Shown here one piece after another: positions 12,751 through 22,900 of a stretch of 64,000 bases of DNA. The stretch spans positions 5,843,001 to 5,907,000 of the forward strand of contig CM043968.1 of assembly GCA_014529385.2 (NCBI GenBank), in the 5' to 3' direction. The notes beneath the pieces are model-generated. The model did no database searches. It worked only from the letters and a program-made list of their open reading frames with translations, and was not told the origin of the DNA. The translations under genes were made by a program, and so were the position numbers. Each line of letters starts with the position of its first letter. Within the stretch, counting starts at the first letter, position 1. Source of the stretch: Adiantum capillus-veneris (taxonomy: Eukaryota > Streptophyta > Polypodiopsida > Polypodiales > Pteridaceae).

Positions 12751-12807
<57 letters not shown>
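12751..12807. repeat. (GA)n tract in the 5' LTR: unoccupied LINE target
   Basis: An uninterrupted run of about 28 GA units between GAGTGAGCAC and TCTCTTGAACCAATC. The sister 3' LTR has the same two flanks, at 9770 and 11786, but with two LINEs between them. Confidence 0.95.
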
Positions 12808-12809
<2 letters not shown>

Positions 12810-13005
12810 TCTTGAACCAATCAAGCTTGGCAATGAATAACTGAATGTGTATACAATAGAGGCAAGGGGTTGCTTATATAGCAATCCTAGTGAATTGCCC
12901 TACCCAAGACTTTGACAAATAAGTAAAATAAATACCTAAAAGCCAAACTAAATAGTGGGATCACATTGGGCAGTTCACTTGAGATACCTAAACTTTAACA
13001 ATTCC

Positions 13006-13205
13006 ACAATTGGAATCCCTATGGTTGCCCAATATCCACCACCACCGATACCCACTCTTCCTCAACCGAAGGAATTCAAGGATCGAGAGCATTTCCTTTT
13101 AAAGAGCTTTTGGATACAATTAATAAAAGTAGTTGACTTTAGGCCTTTTTGAAGCCTTGTAAAAGCAAGGCCAAGCGCCTATAAAAGAAGGCCATGTGTT
13201 TGCAT
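13006..13205 (+). pseudogene. Remainder of gag and LTR of the 8791 element
   Basis: Pro-rich frame QYPPPPIPTLPQPKEF up to about 13085, then sequence like the 8791 LTR (TTTTTGAAGCCTTGTAAAAG, then GCAAGGCCAAGCGCC). The element therefore lost almost all of its interior before or after it was hit by the 9724-13000 insertion. Confidence 0.5.
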
Positions 13206-13214
13206 ATTGGAGGC

Positions 13215-15176
13215 TCACATCGATATTTTATTTTTTTCGAGAAAAAGATCCTTCCATTAGTTAATAAAACTGATCATAGGGCTACGACCACCTCTGCTAG
13301 AGAGGGCTACATCAACAACAAGGGGAGACTCTCCCAATGAAAAAAAAGAATATGTACAATGGGCTAAATCAAGAGATGGGAGGAGGAAAAAGCCACACAA
13401 GTGAACGGTAGTGCCATCTGCGTGGCCCCAGGACCATGGTGAAAAAAGGCCCTGGGCACCAGAGTCGCAGGAAAGCCTCTCTACACTCCCACATGCAATC
13501 GCAGCTGCCTTGGAGTCTCTCAAACTGGCCCCTGAGAGTGTGAATCAGCTCCAACCAAAAATCACGAACAGTCTCTGTCGAAGGGACAAGGTGAGCCTCG
13601 AAGATGCGAAAGCAGTGGGCCTGCCAAATGAACCAGAGTGTCAGGCCGCAGATGAGCTCCCAACACACCTCTCTCTCACTGCACCACTCCTAGGGGGTAC
13701 GCTCTGTGGCTAGCTGAAGTGTAGGTCGACCCCCCTGGATCACTATCATCCTACTGGTGGAAGCCAACTCAAACTGGAGCGTAGGGCCCGTAGGTGTGGA
13801 CCAAGTTGCAGCACCCCCAAGTGTACCACCGAGCTGTGGAAAGAGTCGGCATCAACCAAGAACCCGAAGCCAAACCTGCTGTGCCATGGGACAGTCCCAC
13901 ATACAGTGTCGCTGACACTCCAAAGGGTGACCACAAGCTGCACAGGATGCCGGAAAGCCATTGTGCACTAGCCAACTCCCAAGTGCGGTAGCTCTGTGTG
14001 CGACAAGCCACTGGAACAAAGTGACTCTCCTCGGTTGTCTGGAGTCCCACAACCGCTCCTAGAAGCCTGACAAGAACTCAAGTGTGAGACCTTCCTCCTG
14101 CCAATGAAGTGTTTGCAACAGGGCGAGCCTCCCTCCGTGCTGCCAGTATGTGGCACCCTAGTCGCACTGTGTACTGAAAGAATGGGATCCCAGGGTGATC
14201 GGCTGCAGAGAAGGGGTCCCTCCAAAACCACTCTCCAGGGTCCCACTGCACTCGAGCTTCCCTCCGTGTTGCCAGTATGTGGCACCCTAGTCGCACTATG
14301 TACTGAAAGAATGGGGTCCCAGGGTGATTGGCTACAGACAAGGGGTCCCTCCAAAACCACTCTACAGGGTCCCACTGCACTCGAGCCAGAGGACAGCTCC
14401 CCCAAGCCCAAAGACGCCAGTGGCCTGTCTCAAGGTCTACAGGGTCAGGATCTATGACACAGGTCCTCCCACTAATGTCCAAGACTCGAATCCTCTGAAA
14501 GCAACACTTTGCAACTTGAGGGGCCTCTACTGAGACTCTTTGAAGGCGACCCTCTCCCTAGATCTCAAAGAACATGTGAGGTACGGACTCCGAGCAAGCT
14601 CGAGCTGTGATGAGGACCTCCAATCGCGTGAAGGCCCCCATCCATCTGGGAGTTGTCGTCTCTAGAGGGGTGAGCCACTCACCCGGTAAGGCCTCTGTAA
14701 TGTCCTAGCACATGCTATGCACACCTCTCATGCCCCATAGCTGAATGTTTGAGCCTCCTCTGACAAACCTTAAAACTGTATCCAGTCCCCAGAAGTGCGG
14801 GCTGGACCCTCTGCCATGGGACCCCAAGAAACATAGGGCCTACTACCAACCAGATGGCCTCTCTCAGTGTTGCCCAAGGGGTTCCAAACTAGGGGTTGTC
14901 TCAAGTGCTCCTCTGTACAAGAAGGCTGATGCTACTCTAGGTCACTCGTCAACAGCTCCCAAGATCAAAGCAAACTCGCAACAAACCGGTCCTCCATCCT
15001 CCTGCTCAGGCCAACTCTACGCATCTCTGTAAAGATCCACCTGATGGAAGGGCTCCAAGGGCCTCCTGCATGAAGCACTCGAGCACGAAGTCTGTGAAGC
15101 AACAACTCCCTCCAGGGCTCCTCCCCTAGAAGCAGTCCTCTGACCAGAAACTTCCCAAGAAGGGCTCTAACATGGC
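13215..15176 (-). pseudogene. L1-like LINE, 3' half with zinc-binding RT domain
   Basis: Several minus frames with shifts. At 13852-14052 the frame shows RRVTLFQWLVAHRA, then CAACGHPLECQRHCMWDC, then VWLRVLG. This is the zf-RVT (reverse transcriptase zinc-binding) domain at the C-terminus of plant LINEs. A second copy of the same family is at 55729-56475 in plus orientation. The 3' end (about 13215-13260) contains TTTTTCTCG next to an A-rich tail on the minus strand. Upstream sequence to 15176 is LINE-like but too decayed to assign. At 15176 it abuts a chromovirus fragment. Confidence 0.7.
14129..14386 (-). repeat. Tandem duplication of about 130 bp inside the LINE
   Basis: The segment beginning CCTCCGTGCTGCCAGTATGT at about 14131 returns at about 14261 with only scattered differences, up to the shared CACTGCACTCGAG. 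It duplicates about 43 codons of the LINE frame. Confidence 0.9.
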
Positions 15177-16063
15177 ATGCCTGAGACAATAGTCTGCGAC
15201 AGAGATCCCCGATTCACGAGTTTGTTTTGGAGGGCTATTTGGGAGAACATTGGCACACAGTTGCAGTTCTCGTCATCTTTCCACTCACAGACAGATGGGC
15301 AATCTGAGATCGCAAATTCAGTTGTTTTGGATTTGTTGAAGTCTTACATCTCTGATCAGAAGACTCAATGGGAAAAAAATTTGCCTTTGGTGGAATTTGC
15401 CTACAATAACACGGTTTACTCGTCGACGGGAAAGGCGCCATTTGAGATGATTGAAGGTGCTCAGAAGGTTCCACCCTTTCTCAGCACTAAAGACAAGATT
15501 TTTTTAAGTCGATCAATACACAAGGGACTTGGACACTGCTTTTACCAAGGTCCGTGAGGCTCTAGACAAATCTCAAGTACGACACAAGAAGGCAACAGAT
15601 CGACATCGACGAGACTTGAAACTAAAGGAAGACGATTGGAATCTCTTATGTTTTGAAAAGGCACGCCTAAGGAAACGAAAGGGAAAGGAGCGGCTTTTTC
15701 CAAAGCTTAGCATGCAGTATAATGGCCCTTTCCAGATTAAAGTAAAGATAAATGACGTCTCCTTTCGACTTAAGCTACCAGATTCTTGGAAGATCCACAA
15801 TGCATTCCATGTGAGTCTCTTGAAACCTTTTAAATGTGAGGTGCCAATTGATGGAGAGCCACATGAGCAACCCAAAGTGGAAGAGAGGGAGGAGATACTC
15901 GTTCCTTTTGGCACACAAGGAAAGAAAAGTGAAAGGTAAAGTGATTTCGCAGTTCTTAGTTAAATTCAAGAACTATCCAGCATTAGATGCGAAGTGGATG
16001 GAGGAGGAGGACCTAGCAAATACTCCTCACATTATGGAACTTTACCTGAAGCATTCGGTTTAG
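15177..16063 (+). pseudogene. Chromovirus integrase and chromodomain (5'-truncated, frameshifted)
   Basis: The frame opens at VCDRDPRFTSLFW (second catalytic Asp of integrase) and continues through HSQTDGQSEIANSVVLDLL (catalytic Glu). A frameshift occurs at a T run near 15500. A second frame (15529 on) gives the integrase C-terminal module ([24 protein letters not shown]). A further shift leads to a chromodomain ([20 protein letters not shown], about 15950-16010). Everything 5' of the second Asp is missing; the break at 15176/15177 joins LINE sequence. Family: Ty3/gypsy chromovirus, close to the element at 58824-64000. Confidence 0.85.
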
Positions 16064-16669
16064 CCGTCTCTACTCCGAGAGATCCCGCAGATCAGCAGGG
16101 TTGAATTTGGTGCAAAGGGATTGCACAAGAGGGAGGTCACTCCGCTCCTTTGTCACAGATTACCTGGATTGAATAGAGTCACTGATATCCCTTTGGGTTT
16201 CAGAACTACTGTTGTGCTGACAGTATTCTGTTGTATGACTTTATCAAATGAAATTCCCAAAATTGAATATGAATGATTTGTACTCTCTCATGTGACTTGT
16301 TTGAGTGCAGGAACTGAAAGACAAAATGACTGCAGCATTTCTGTCTCATAAATCTCTATAGACATGATCGCAATAAGGATTAGTTAATCCAACATCTGTG
16401 AGGTCTGAGATGGATCTAGATGCGGTTACTAAATACGTTGTTGGCAGTCATGATCGGAGATTTGGAATGAATTTTTCTGTGATTGATTTGTCATGTGATG
16501 TCCTGTGATGTCCTGTGATGTGATGTGATTGTCGTCTTTGTACAAGTGCTAGATGTGTCGTGTCTAGTGTGTCGGTACTTAGAGTCAGTTTCTGCTGAAA
16601 TGGTTTATGGCCTCTGTTTGTTCTGCAAGCATAATCGAGGGCGATAACAATTCTTTCAAGAGGGGGGTA
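16064..16669 (+). other. 3' untranslated part and polypurine tract of the chromovirus fragment
   Basis: Non-coding between the chromodomain and the LTR. It ends in a polypurine tract, AAGAGGGGGGTA (16658-16669). It contains a short minisatellite built on TGATGTCCTG at 16491-16530 whose reverse complement is also in the element at 59608-59672. Confidence 0.7.
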
Positions 16670-17243
16670 TGTCACAACTTGATGACATGGCATGACCCAA
16701 GACATTAAAGTAAATGGTTTTCACCTTATAGGTTCATTGGCCGAGACGAGACATGGGGACATAAAGCAAGTCAAACAGCGCGCTGCCCAGCTATACTGAC
16801 GTCGTAAATCGTATTGGCTGCTGACGTAGCAAAGCATACAAATTTCCATGATTTGCGTAGACAACGCTAACATGGCACTGCTGTGCGGATTTCCACAGAT
16901 AGCGCTAGTTGCTTTTTGGGCTCTCTGCTTTTGAGTTAGAAGCTTTAGTTACTGCTTTTGGGGCTCTGCTTTTTGGCATCCTTTGTAAGAATAAAAGAAG
17001 ATGAAGGGCCTCACTTCTCAGAGCATCTGGACGCAAAGTCTGAGAGCGAGCACCCGCAGGAGTTGTACTTTGCTCAAAGATTAATATAGAAGAAATACCA
17101 AAAGGGGCGCCAGTCGTTGGGGCCAATCTCTCTTGGCACAGAAATACGTTGGGCCGTGTCTACTCATTAATTGTGAAGTGTTTTAAGTGAATCTCTATTG
17201 TGTCGCGACAGAACCTAAACTTGGGGTGCCCGAGTTTGTTACA
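16670..17243 (+). repeat. 3' LTR of the chromovirus fragment
   Basis: It starts TGTCACAACTTGATGACATG and ends GCCCGAGTTTGTTACA (574 bp). It carries the shared LTR core GAAATACCAAAAGGGGCGCC followed by TTGGGGCCAAT near 17093-17130. Beyond it begins a LINE fragment. Confidence 0.85.
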
Positions 17244-17643
17244 AATGCCACTCCCCTTGAGGTACTCTGATCATGTCTCCTGTCTCTGCAGGCTGTCTCC
17301 CTACTGTATCCACTGACATGAGACATAGACTGCCCAGGGGCCTGATGTGTCTCAGAATAGAAAATGATGTCTCTCCCAATAAAAATATATTCAAAAGCAC
17401 CCACATCCAAGACGCATAGATCCATTACAATTCCAGGTAGCAACTTTGAGTGTGGTCCCATAAGTCTCACACAGTCATGTGGAGCGTCGCTCCAATATCA
17501 CCACTCTTCCATCTCGGTAAAAGGCAATCTTACCTTTTTTCCTTGCCGCTCTAATCTCCGGCGTTACCTCCTGCATATAAGCGATCTACCAGAGGGTAAG
17601 GTCATCCCCAAGAAAAAAGCCCGTCTTCTTAAGAGTTGGTCTC
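17244..17643 (-). pseudogene. LINE endonuclease N-terminal fragment
   Basis: The minus frame reads GRDIIFYSETHQAPGQ, then STSRGVAF, and aligns with GRDIILLTETHESPER and RGSGGVAIL of the full-length LINE at 37362-42530. This is the AP-endonuclease start of ORF2, including its catalytic Glu (ETH). At 17243 the frame runs straight into the chromovirus LTR, so the LINE was broken there. Confidence 0.75.
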
Positions 17644-17855
17644 TGTTACGGACTTGAGCACCCCAAGTCGGAAATCTGGCACAACACATAAGAGAACACT
17701 TAAAAAACTTCACAACTTTATCACACCCTAATAGTAGAGTAGACCCAGCCCGGCGTAGTTCCGTGCCTAGAGGTACTGCCCCAGATGCTGGTGCCCCTTT
17801 CGGTATTTCTTTATCATTAATCATTGCAGAGTACAACTCCCGAAGGAACCTCTGT

Positions 17856-19333
17856 TGAAACCGGCCTGTTCAATCCAAAAAGGGCGGTAGACTTTACTTT
17901 AAACCTTGATTTAGCTTTCACCCATTATTAGTCGTCTATTTTACCTGTACTTTCAAGACACAACAAAGGGGAGAGGGATACAGGCTGCTAGATTGCACCT
18001 GTATGAGTAGACGGACACCAGATTGGCCCCTAACTTAGGCGCCCCTTTCGGTATTTCTTTATTGTTCAAAAGAGGGAATAAACGCTGTGGTTCCCTACAA
18101 GCTGCCCCGCACAAACTCGGCTGAATTTCCACTGTTCCAGCCTGATTTCGGCAGCATAACTGTACTAGAACCCTTCACGGTCAGTATTCCCACGCATTGA
18201 CTGACTTTCCCGACGCCTACGGGCACTTTGCAAAACCTGGCGAGAATCTGCAGCACGCTGAATTCTCTGTTTTCAGCCCTGAAAATGCGCCAGATCGCCT
18301 GTACAGCGGTCCCCTTGCGTCCCCGAACCTCCTGGGGGTATTAGGGTCCGTTTAGGGCCAAAACCCTAAACCTGCAAAAATACACAGCAGGCTGTAATTC
18401 ACTGTTTCGGGCTCCGTTCCGCGTGCCGGTCGCATCCCTAGCAAGTCCTCGAGCTCCCGCACCTGTAGGGCTACTTGCCCTTTGAATTGGACGAGATTTC
18501 TGGCGTGAAACCTCTCCGAATTCACCTGTACCTGCGGGGGGATTAGCCGCTAGCTAATCCAGTACCTGTGCAAGAGGCTCTTGCCTCGGCAATCGCGCAT
18601 GAACCCACACAACTGTACATTGGTCAAATGAAGAGCCCACTAGAGGGGCATAACATACTGCCAAAGGGGAGAGAGAGGGCAGTGCGTAGCGTGCAGGGCA
18701 TCACTCCTGGCACCGCACTGTGCATAAGAGGGAAAGCAAGCACTCCATAGCTCTTAACCTGTGACAGAGACTTGCAAAATGAGCCTCCCAGCTATAAATC
18801 ACGTTTTTGCCTTCTCTATAAGTAGTAAACTGGCCTCAGAGTGCCAAGTGTCACTCATTTGTGCATTTTCCCGCTTTAGACCCTCGGGTCTAAAAATATC
18901 TCACCTGCAGCCTCTGTTGACTTGGCCACAGAGTAACAAAATGATCCCCATGTCAAACTGCACGTAATGACGCGAAGACATTTTCAGGTCCCAAAATAGC
19001 AGTTCCCTAAATTTTAGGAGATGCTGCCATTGTATCTTTCTAGGTCATCCGACCCTCTTTGTACACTGTGGCCACATCCAAAACTGAAATGTAGCCTCTG
19101 TAGCAAAGGATTCCACTTTGGCTAGTCAATGACCCCACTTGGCTAACCATAGTCCTTGTCCAACCTTAGTGCTCTCTTGCCCTCAGGCCTGGACTCCCTC
19201 TGGACAGTTCCACACTAGCTATGCAATGCAGGGCAGTTAGATTTCCCGAGGGGTGTTTCCAAAAAGTGAAAGTAAATAGATAATAAGAAAGAAATCAACA
19301 AAAAGGATAGATAGTAGTCACACGCTGGTGACA
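17856..19333 (-). repeat. 3' LTR of chromovirus copy 1
   Basis: 1,478 bp, TGTCACCAGCG...CCGGTTTCA on the minus strand. It contains the LTR core GAAATACCGAAAGGGGCGCC (minus, 18039-18058) preceded by an AATAAA polyadenylation signal. Confidence 0.95.
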
Positions 19334-19905
19334 TACCCCCTCTTGAAATCTCAAACGTCCTCGTTTGCATCTATGTCGTACATGCTTACTGTCAACACTG
19401 ATGTATTCAACACCTGTCGACACATATACAACACATACATGCTCATTGTCAACCCTGGTGTATTCAACACCTCGTCGACTCATGTATTGCCTGCGTGTGA
19501 ACCCTGTCCCAATGACATAGTGGTAGCTTCGCACTCTGCCATTGTTTTGAGTCACTAACTTTCCAATGACAAAATGGTAGCTGCACATTTTGCCACTGTC
19601 TTATAGTACACGTTGGATCCCGTAACACTTTCGAGCATACCCAAACCGACAGTTTAAGAATGCAGTTACACATGTACTCTTCAATAGAAGCAATCACTGT
19701 ATCCTTGACAAACTGACAAGAAATACTCACTTCTATAGCACTAACCAAACTTTTGGACATTTCATAAGAGCAATTGCCAAACTGACAATCTGTACAGCTC
19801 TAACATTCATGTAACAGGTATTTCATTTGAGCTCACTTTAAATACCATGTACATCATTTGTTTCAGAAGCCATTGTCACACTGACAATCCATGTAGCTTT
19901 GAAAC

Positions 19906-22900
19906 TCAAGGGGTCAAGGTAGGTTGCAAATCGAAGGCTTCCAGGTAAAGTGATAACACAGTTGGTGACTCTGCAAGTTCACCTTCTTCCATCCACTTAG
20001 CATCCATTGGTGGATAGTTTCTGAACTTTACCAAGTAACGCCTAGCAACCTTGCCTTTCACTTTCCTTTCTTTGTGTGCCAAAATCTGTTCAGGGACCAA
20101 GATTTCGTCAAGTTCCTCGACTTCCGGCTGATCTTCAGCTGGTATATCTTCTGGCACATCACCCACATAGGGTCTGAGAAGACTCACATGAAACGCATTG
20201 TGAATCTTCCAACTGTCAGGCAATTTCAGCCTATATGCAACATCACTGATTATGTCGCACACTTGAAAAGGCCCATAGTAACGCATGCTGAGCTTTGGAA
20301 ACACTCTTTCCTTGCCCTTCATCTTCTTTAACCTTGCCTTTTCAAAGCGTAAAAGCACCCAATCACCAAGTGAATATACCACTTCACGACGGTGACGATC
20401 AGCTGCTTTCTTTTGCTTTGCCTGAGTCCTTTCTAAGGCCACTTTGACCTTCTTGTACATTTCATCCATGTCCTGAACATACTTATCTGCTTCAAATATC
20501 TTGTCCTTTGTATGCAGTATGGGAGGAACTTTCTTGCCACCTTCAACTATTTCAAAAGGTGCCTTGCCAGTTGATGAATGCACTGTATTATTGTATGCAT
20601 ACTCCACCAATGGCAAATACTGCTCCCACTTTCCTTTATGCTCTGACACATAGCACTTCAGCAGATCTAGGACAGTAGAATTTGCCTCTTCTGACTGCCC
20701 ATCTGTTTGAGGATGAAATGACGAAGAGAATTTGAGCGTGGTACCCATATTCTCAAACAAGCCTTTCCAGAACAAACTAGTCATGCGTGGATCACGGTCG
20801 CTAATAATCGACTGTGGCATGCCATGATACTTGAAAATATTGCTCATAAACAAGCGTGCCATCTGATCTAGCTTTATCTTCTTCCTGACAGGAATAAAAT
20901 GAGCCTGTTTGCTGAATCTGCAAATAATGGTCCAAATACCATCATTTCCTGTCTGCGTTCTTGGAAGATCAAAGATAAAATCCATAGCAATACTTTCCCA
21001 TGGTTTATCTGGAATAGGTAGTGGTTGCAATAACCCTGGTGCCTTTTGCCTGTCAAACTTGACCTTTTGGCATATTAGGCATTCTCGCACAAAGGCATCC
21101 ACATCCCTTCTCAATGTAGGCCAATAGAAGAATGTCTCTACCGCTTTAACTGTAGCATCAATACCACGATGCCCTGCATACGGTGGGACATGACTCTCTT
21201 CCATAACTTTGCGTCGCAATGGCTTTGTGACACACAATCTGCCATGCATCATCATGAACCCATCTTTGAGAAGATAGTGTTCATGACGTTGTCCATCCAT
21301 TAGTTGCTCGAAGACCCTTGCAAAATCTTCATCATTTGCATACTGTTCTCTCATATCATCAAGTTCATGATGATAAGGAATCGACACAGCTGAAATTTGT
21401 GGCTTCCTTGACAAGGCATCAGCCACAACATTCTTCTTGCCTTCGACATGCACAATCTGAAAATGGAACATGGACAAGATATTTGCCCATCGCATATGCT
21501 TCTCAGATAACTTTGTTTGTGTCAAGAAGTATCGCAAGGTCTGATGGTCTGTTTGGACAACGAAATCTGCACCTAGCAGGTAGTGTTTCCAACTTAAGAG
21601 CGCATGAATCACAGCCAGTAACTCTTTCTCATAGACCTGCATGGTCATCTCTGGCCCTTGCAAAATTCTGCTCTCATAGGCTACTACCCTGCCATCTTGC
21701 ATTAGCACAGCACCAATGCTACTACCGCAGGCATCACATTGGACCACAAATGACTTCCTAAGATCTGGCAACACAATGACTGGATCCGAAGTCATCTTTT
21801 CCTTTAAGAGATTAAAAGCTGAAATCTCTTTTTGTGTCCATCTAAAGGTGACTGCCTTCTTTTGAAGAGCATGTAAAGGTGAAGCAATCTCCGCAAAATT
21901 TCGGATAAACCTTCTGTAATAGGAGCATAGTCCCAAGAAGCTTCGGACATCATGCACCGTCTTCAAATTTGGCCATGACTTGATCGCTTCAACTTTTGCA
22001 GGATCCATTCTGACACCATCCTTTGAGACAATGTGTCCCAGAAAGTGAATCTCTTCCAGAAAAAACTCACTTTTCTTTGCATTGATGAGCAACCTATGAC
22101 TGCGTAGCTCTTTGAACACAATGGCCAAGTGATGCCTATGCTCCTCTTCATTCTTTGAGTAGACTATCATGTCATCAAAGAATGTACCAACAAACTGCTG
22201 GTGTGGACGGAAAATTCTGTCCATCATCCTATTGAACGTAGCAGGAGCATTTGTGAGACCAAAGGGCATCACTAAAAATTCGTAAAGGCCAAACGTCGTT
22301 CTAAAAGCAGTCTTGTGCACATCCTCTGATCTAATGCGGATCTGATGATACCCACTCTTTAGATCTATCCTGCTAAACATAGCTGCTCCTTCTAATTTGT
22401 CCATAATATCATCAATTCTAGGTATAGGAAACCTATTCTTGATGGTATTCTTGTTCAGTGCACGGTAGTCGATGCACATACGCCATGAGCCATCCTTTTT
22501 CTGCACCAACAACACTGGAGAACAGAATGGAGATGAACTGGGCTGAATCAGCCCCTTTTCTAACAGCTCCTGTACTTGGCCCATTATCTCTTTCTGCTGA
22601 GCCGCACTAACCCTGTACGGAGGCTTATTTGGTGGGCTACTGCCTGGCACCAAATCTATCGCATGGTCCTCGGGTCTCTCTGGCGGTAATTGAGACGGTA
22701 ATGAATCGGAAAAGCAGTCACTATACTGTTGTAAAAACATTGACCTTTCTTTATCTAGCACAGATAAATTTGATTCATCACAATCTGACACTTCACGTGC
22801 AAAAACCAAGTACGCAGAAAGATGCTTTTTCATTACAGAAGTAATAGCAGAAGCTGATACAGTAGGAATAGACTCCCCTTTAAGCTTTACATCCAGAATG

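Larger units (their letters stand above)
9724..13000 (-). mobile_element. Small non-autonomous LTR element with two LINEs in its 3' LTR
   Basis: 5' LTR (minus) at 12703-13000 (298 bp), starting TGTTAAAGTTTAGG and ending GTCGACTTTGACA. The primer site TGGTATCAGAG lies at 12692-12702. The 3' LTR starts at 11973 next to a purine tract (GCAGAGAGGG), runs to about 11786, and resumes at about 9724-9807. The missing middle is occupied by LINE copies at 9808-11785. The internal part (11974-12702, 729 bp) holds no recognisable coding region. Flanking 5-mers are GTTCC (9719-9723) and ATTCC (13001-13005), a one-mismatch target duplication. Without the LINEs the element would be about 1.3 kb. TG...TAACA-type ends and the size suggest a TRIM-like element; its superfamily is unknown. 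Confidence 0.75.

Noticed and set aside
20074-21761. Plus-strand frames across the copy 1 polyprotein
   Set aside because: They are shadows of the minus-strand gag-pol frame with no domain of their own.
22157-22190. Loss of the RT Tyr in the YxDD box (FFDD in copies 1 and 2)
   Set aside because: FFDD is a common form of this box in plant Ty3/gypsy elements; it is not a defect. Only the 57985 copy, with FFYD, is damaged.
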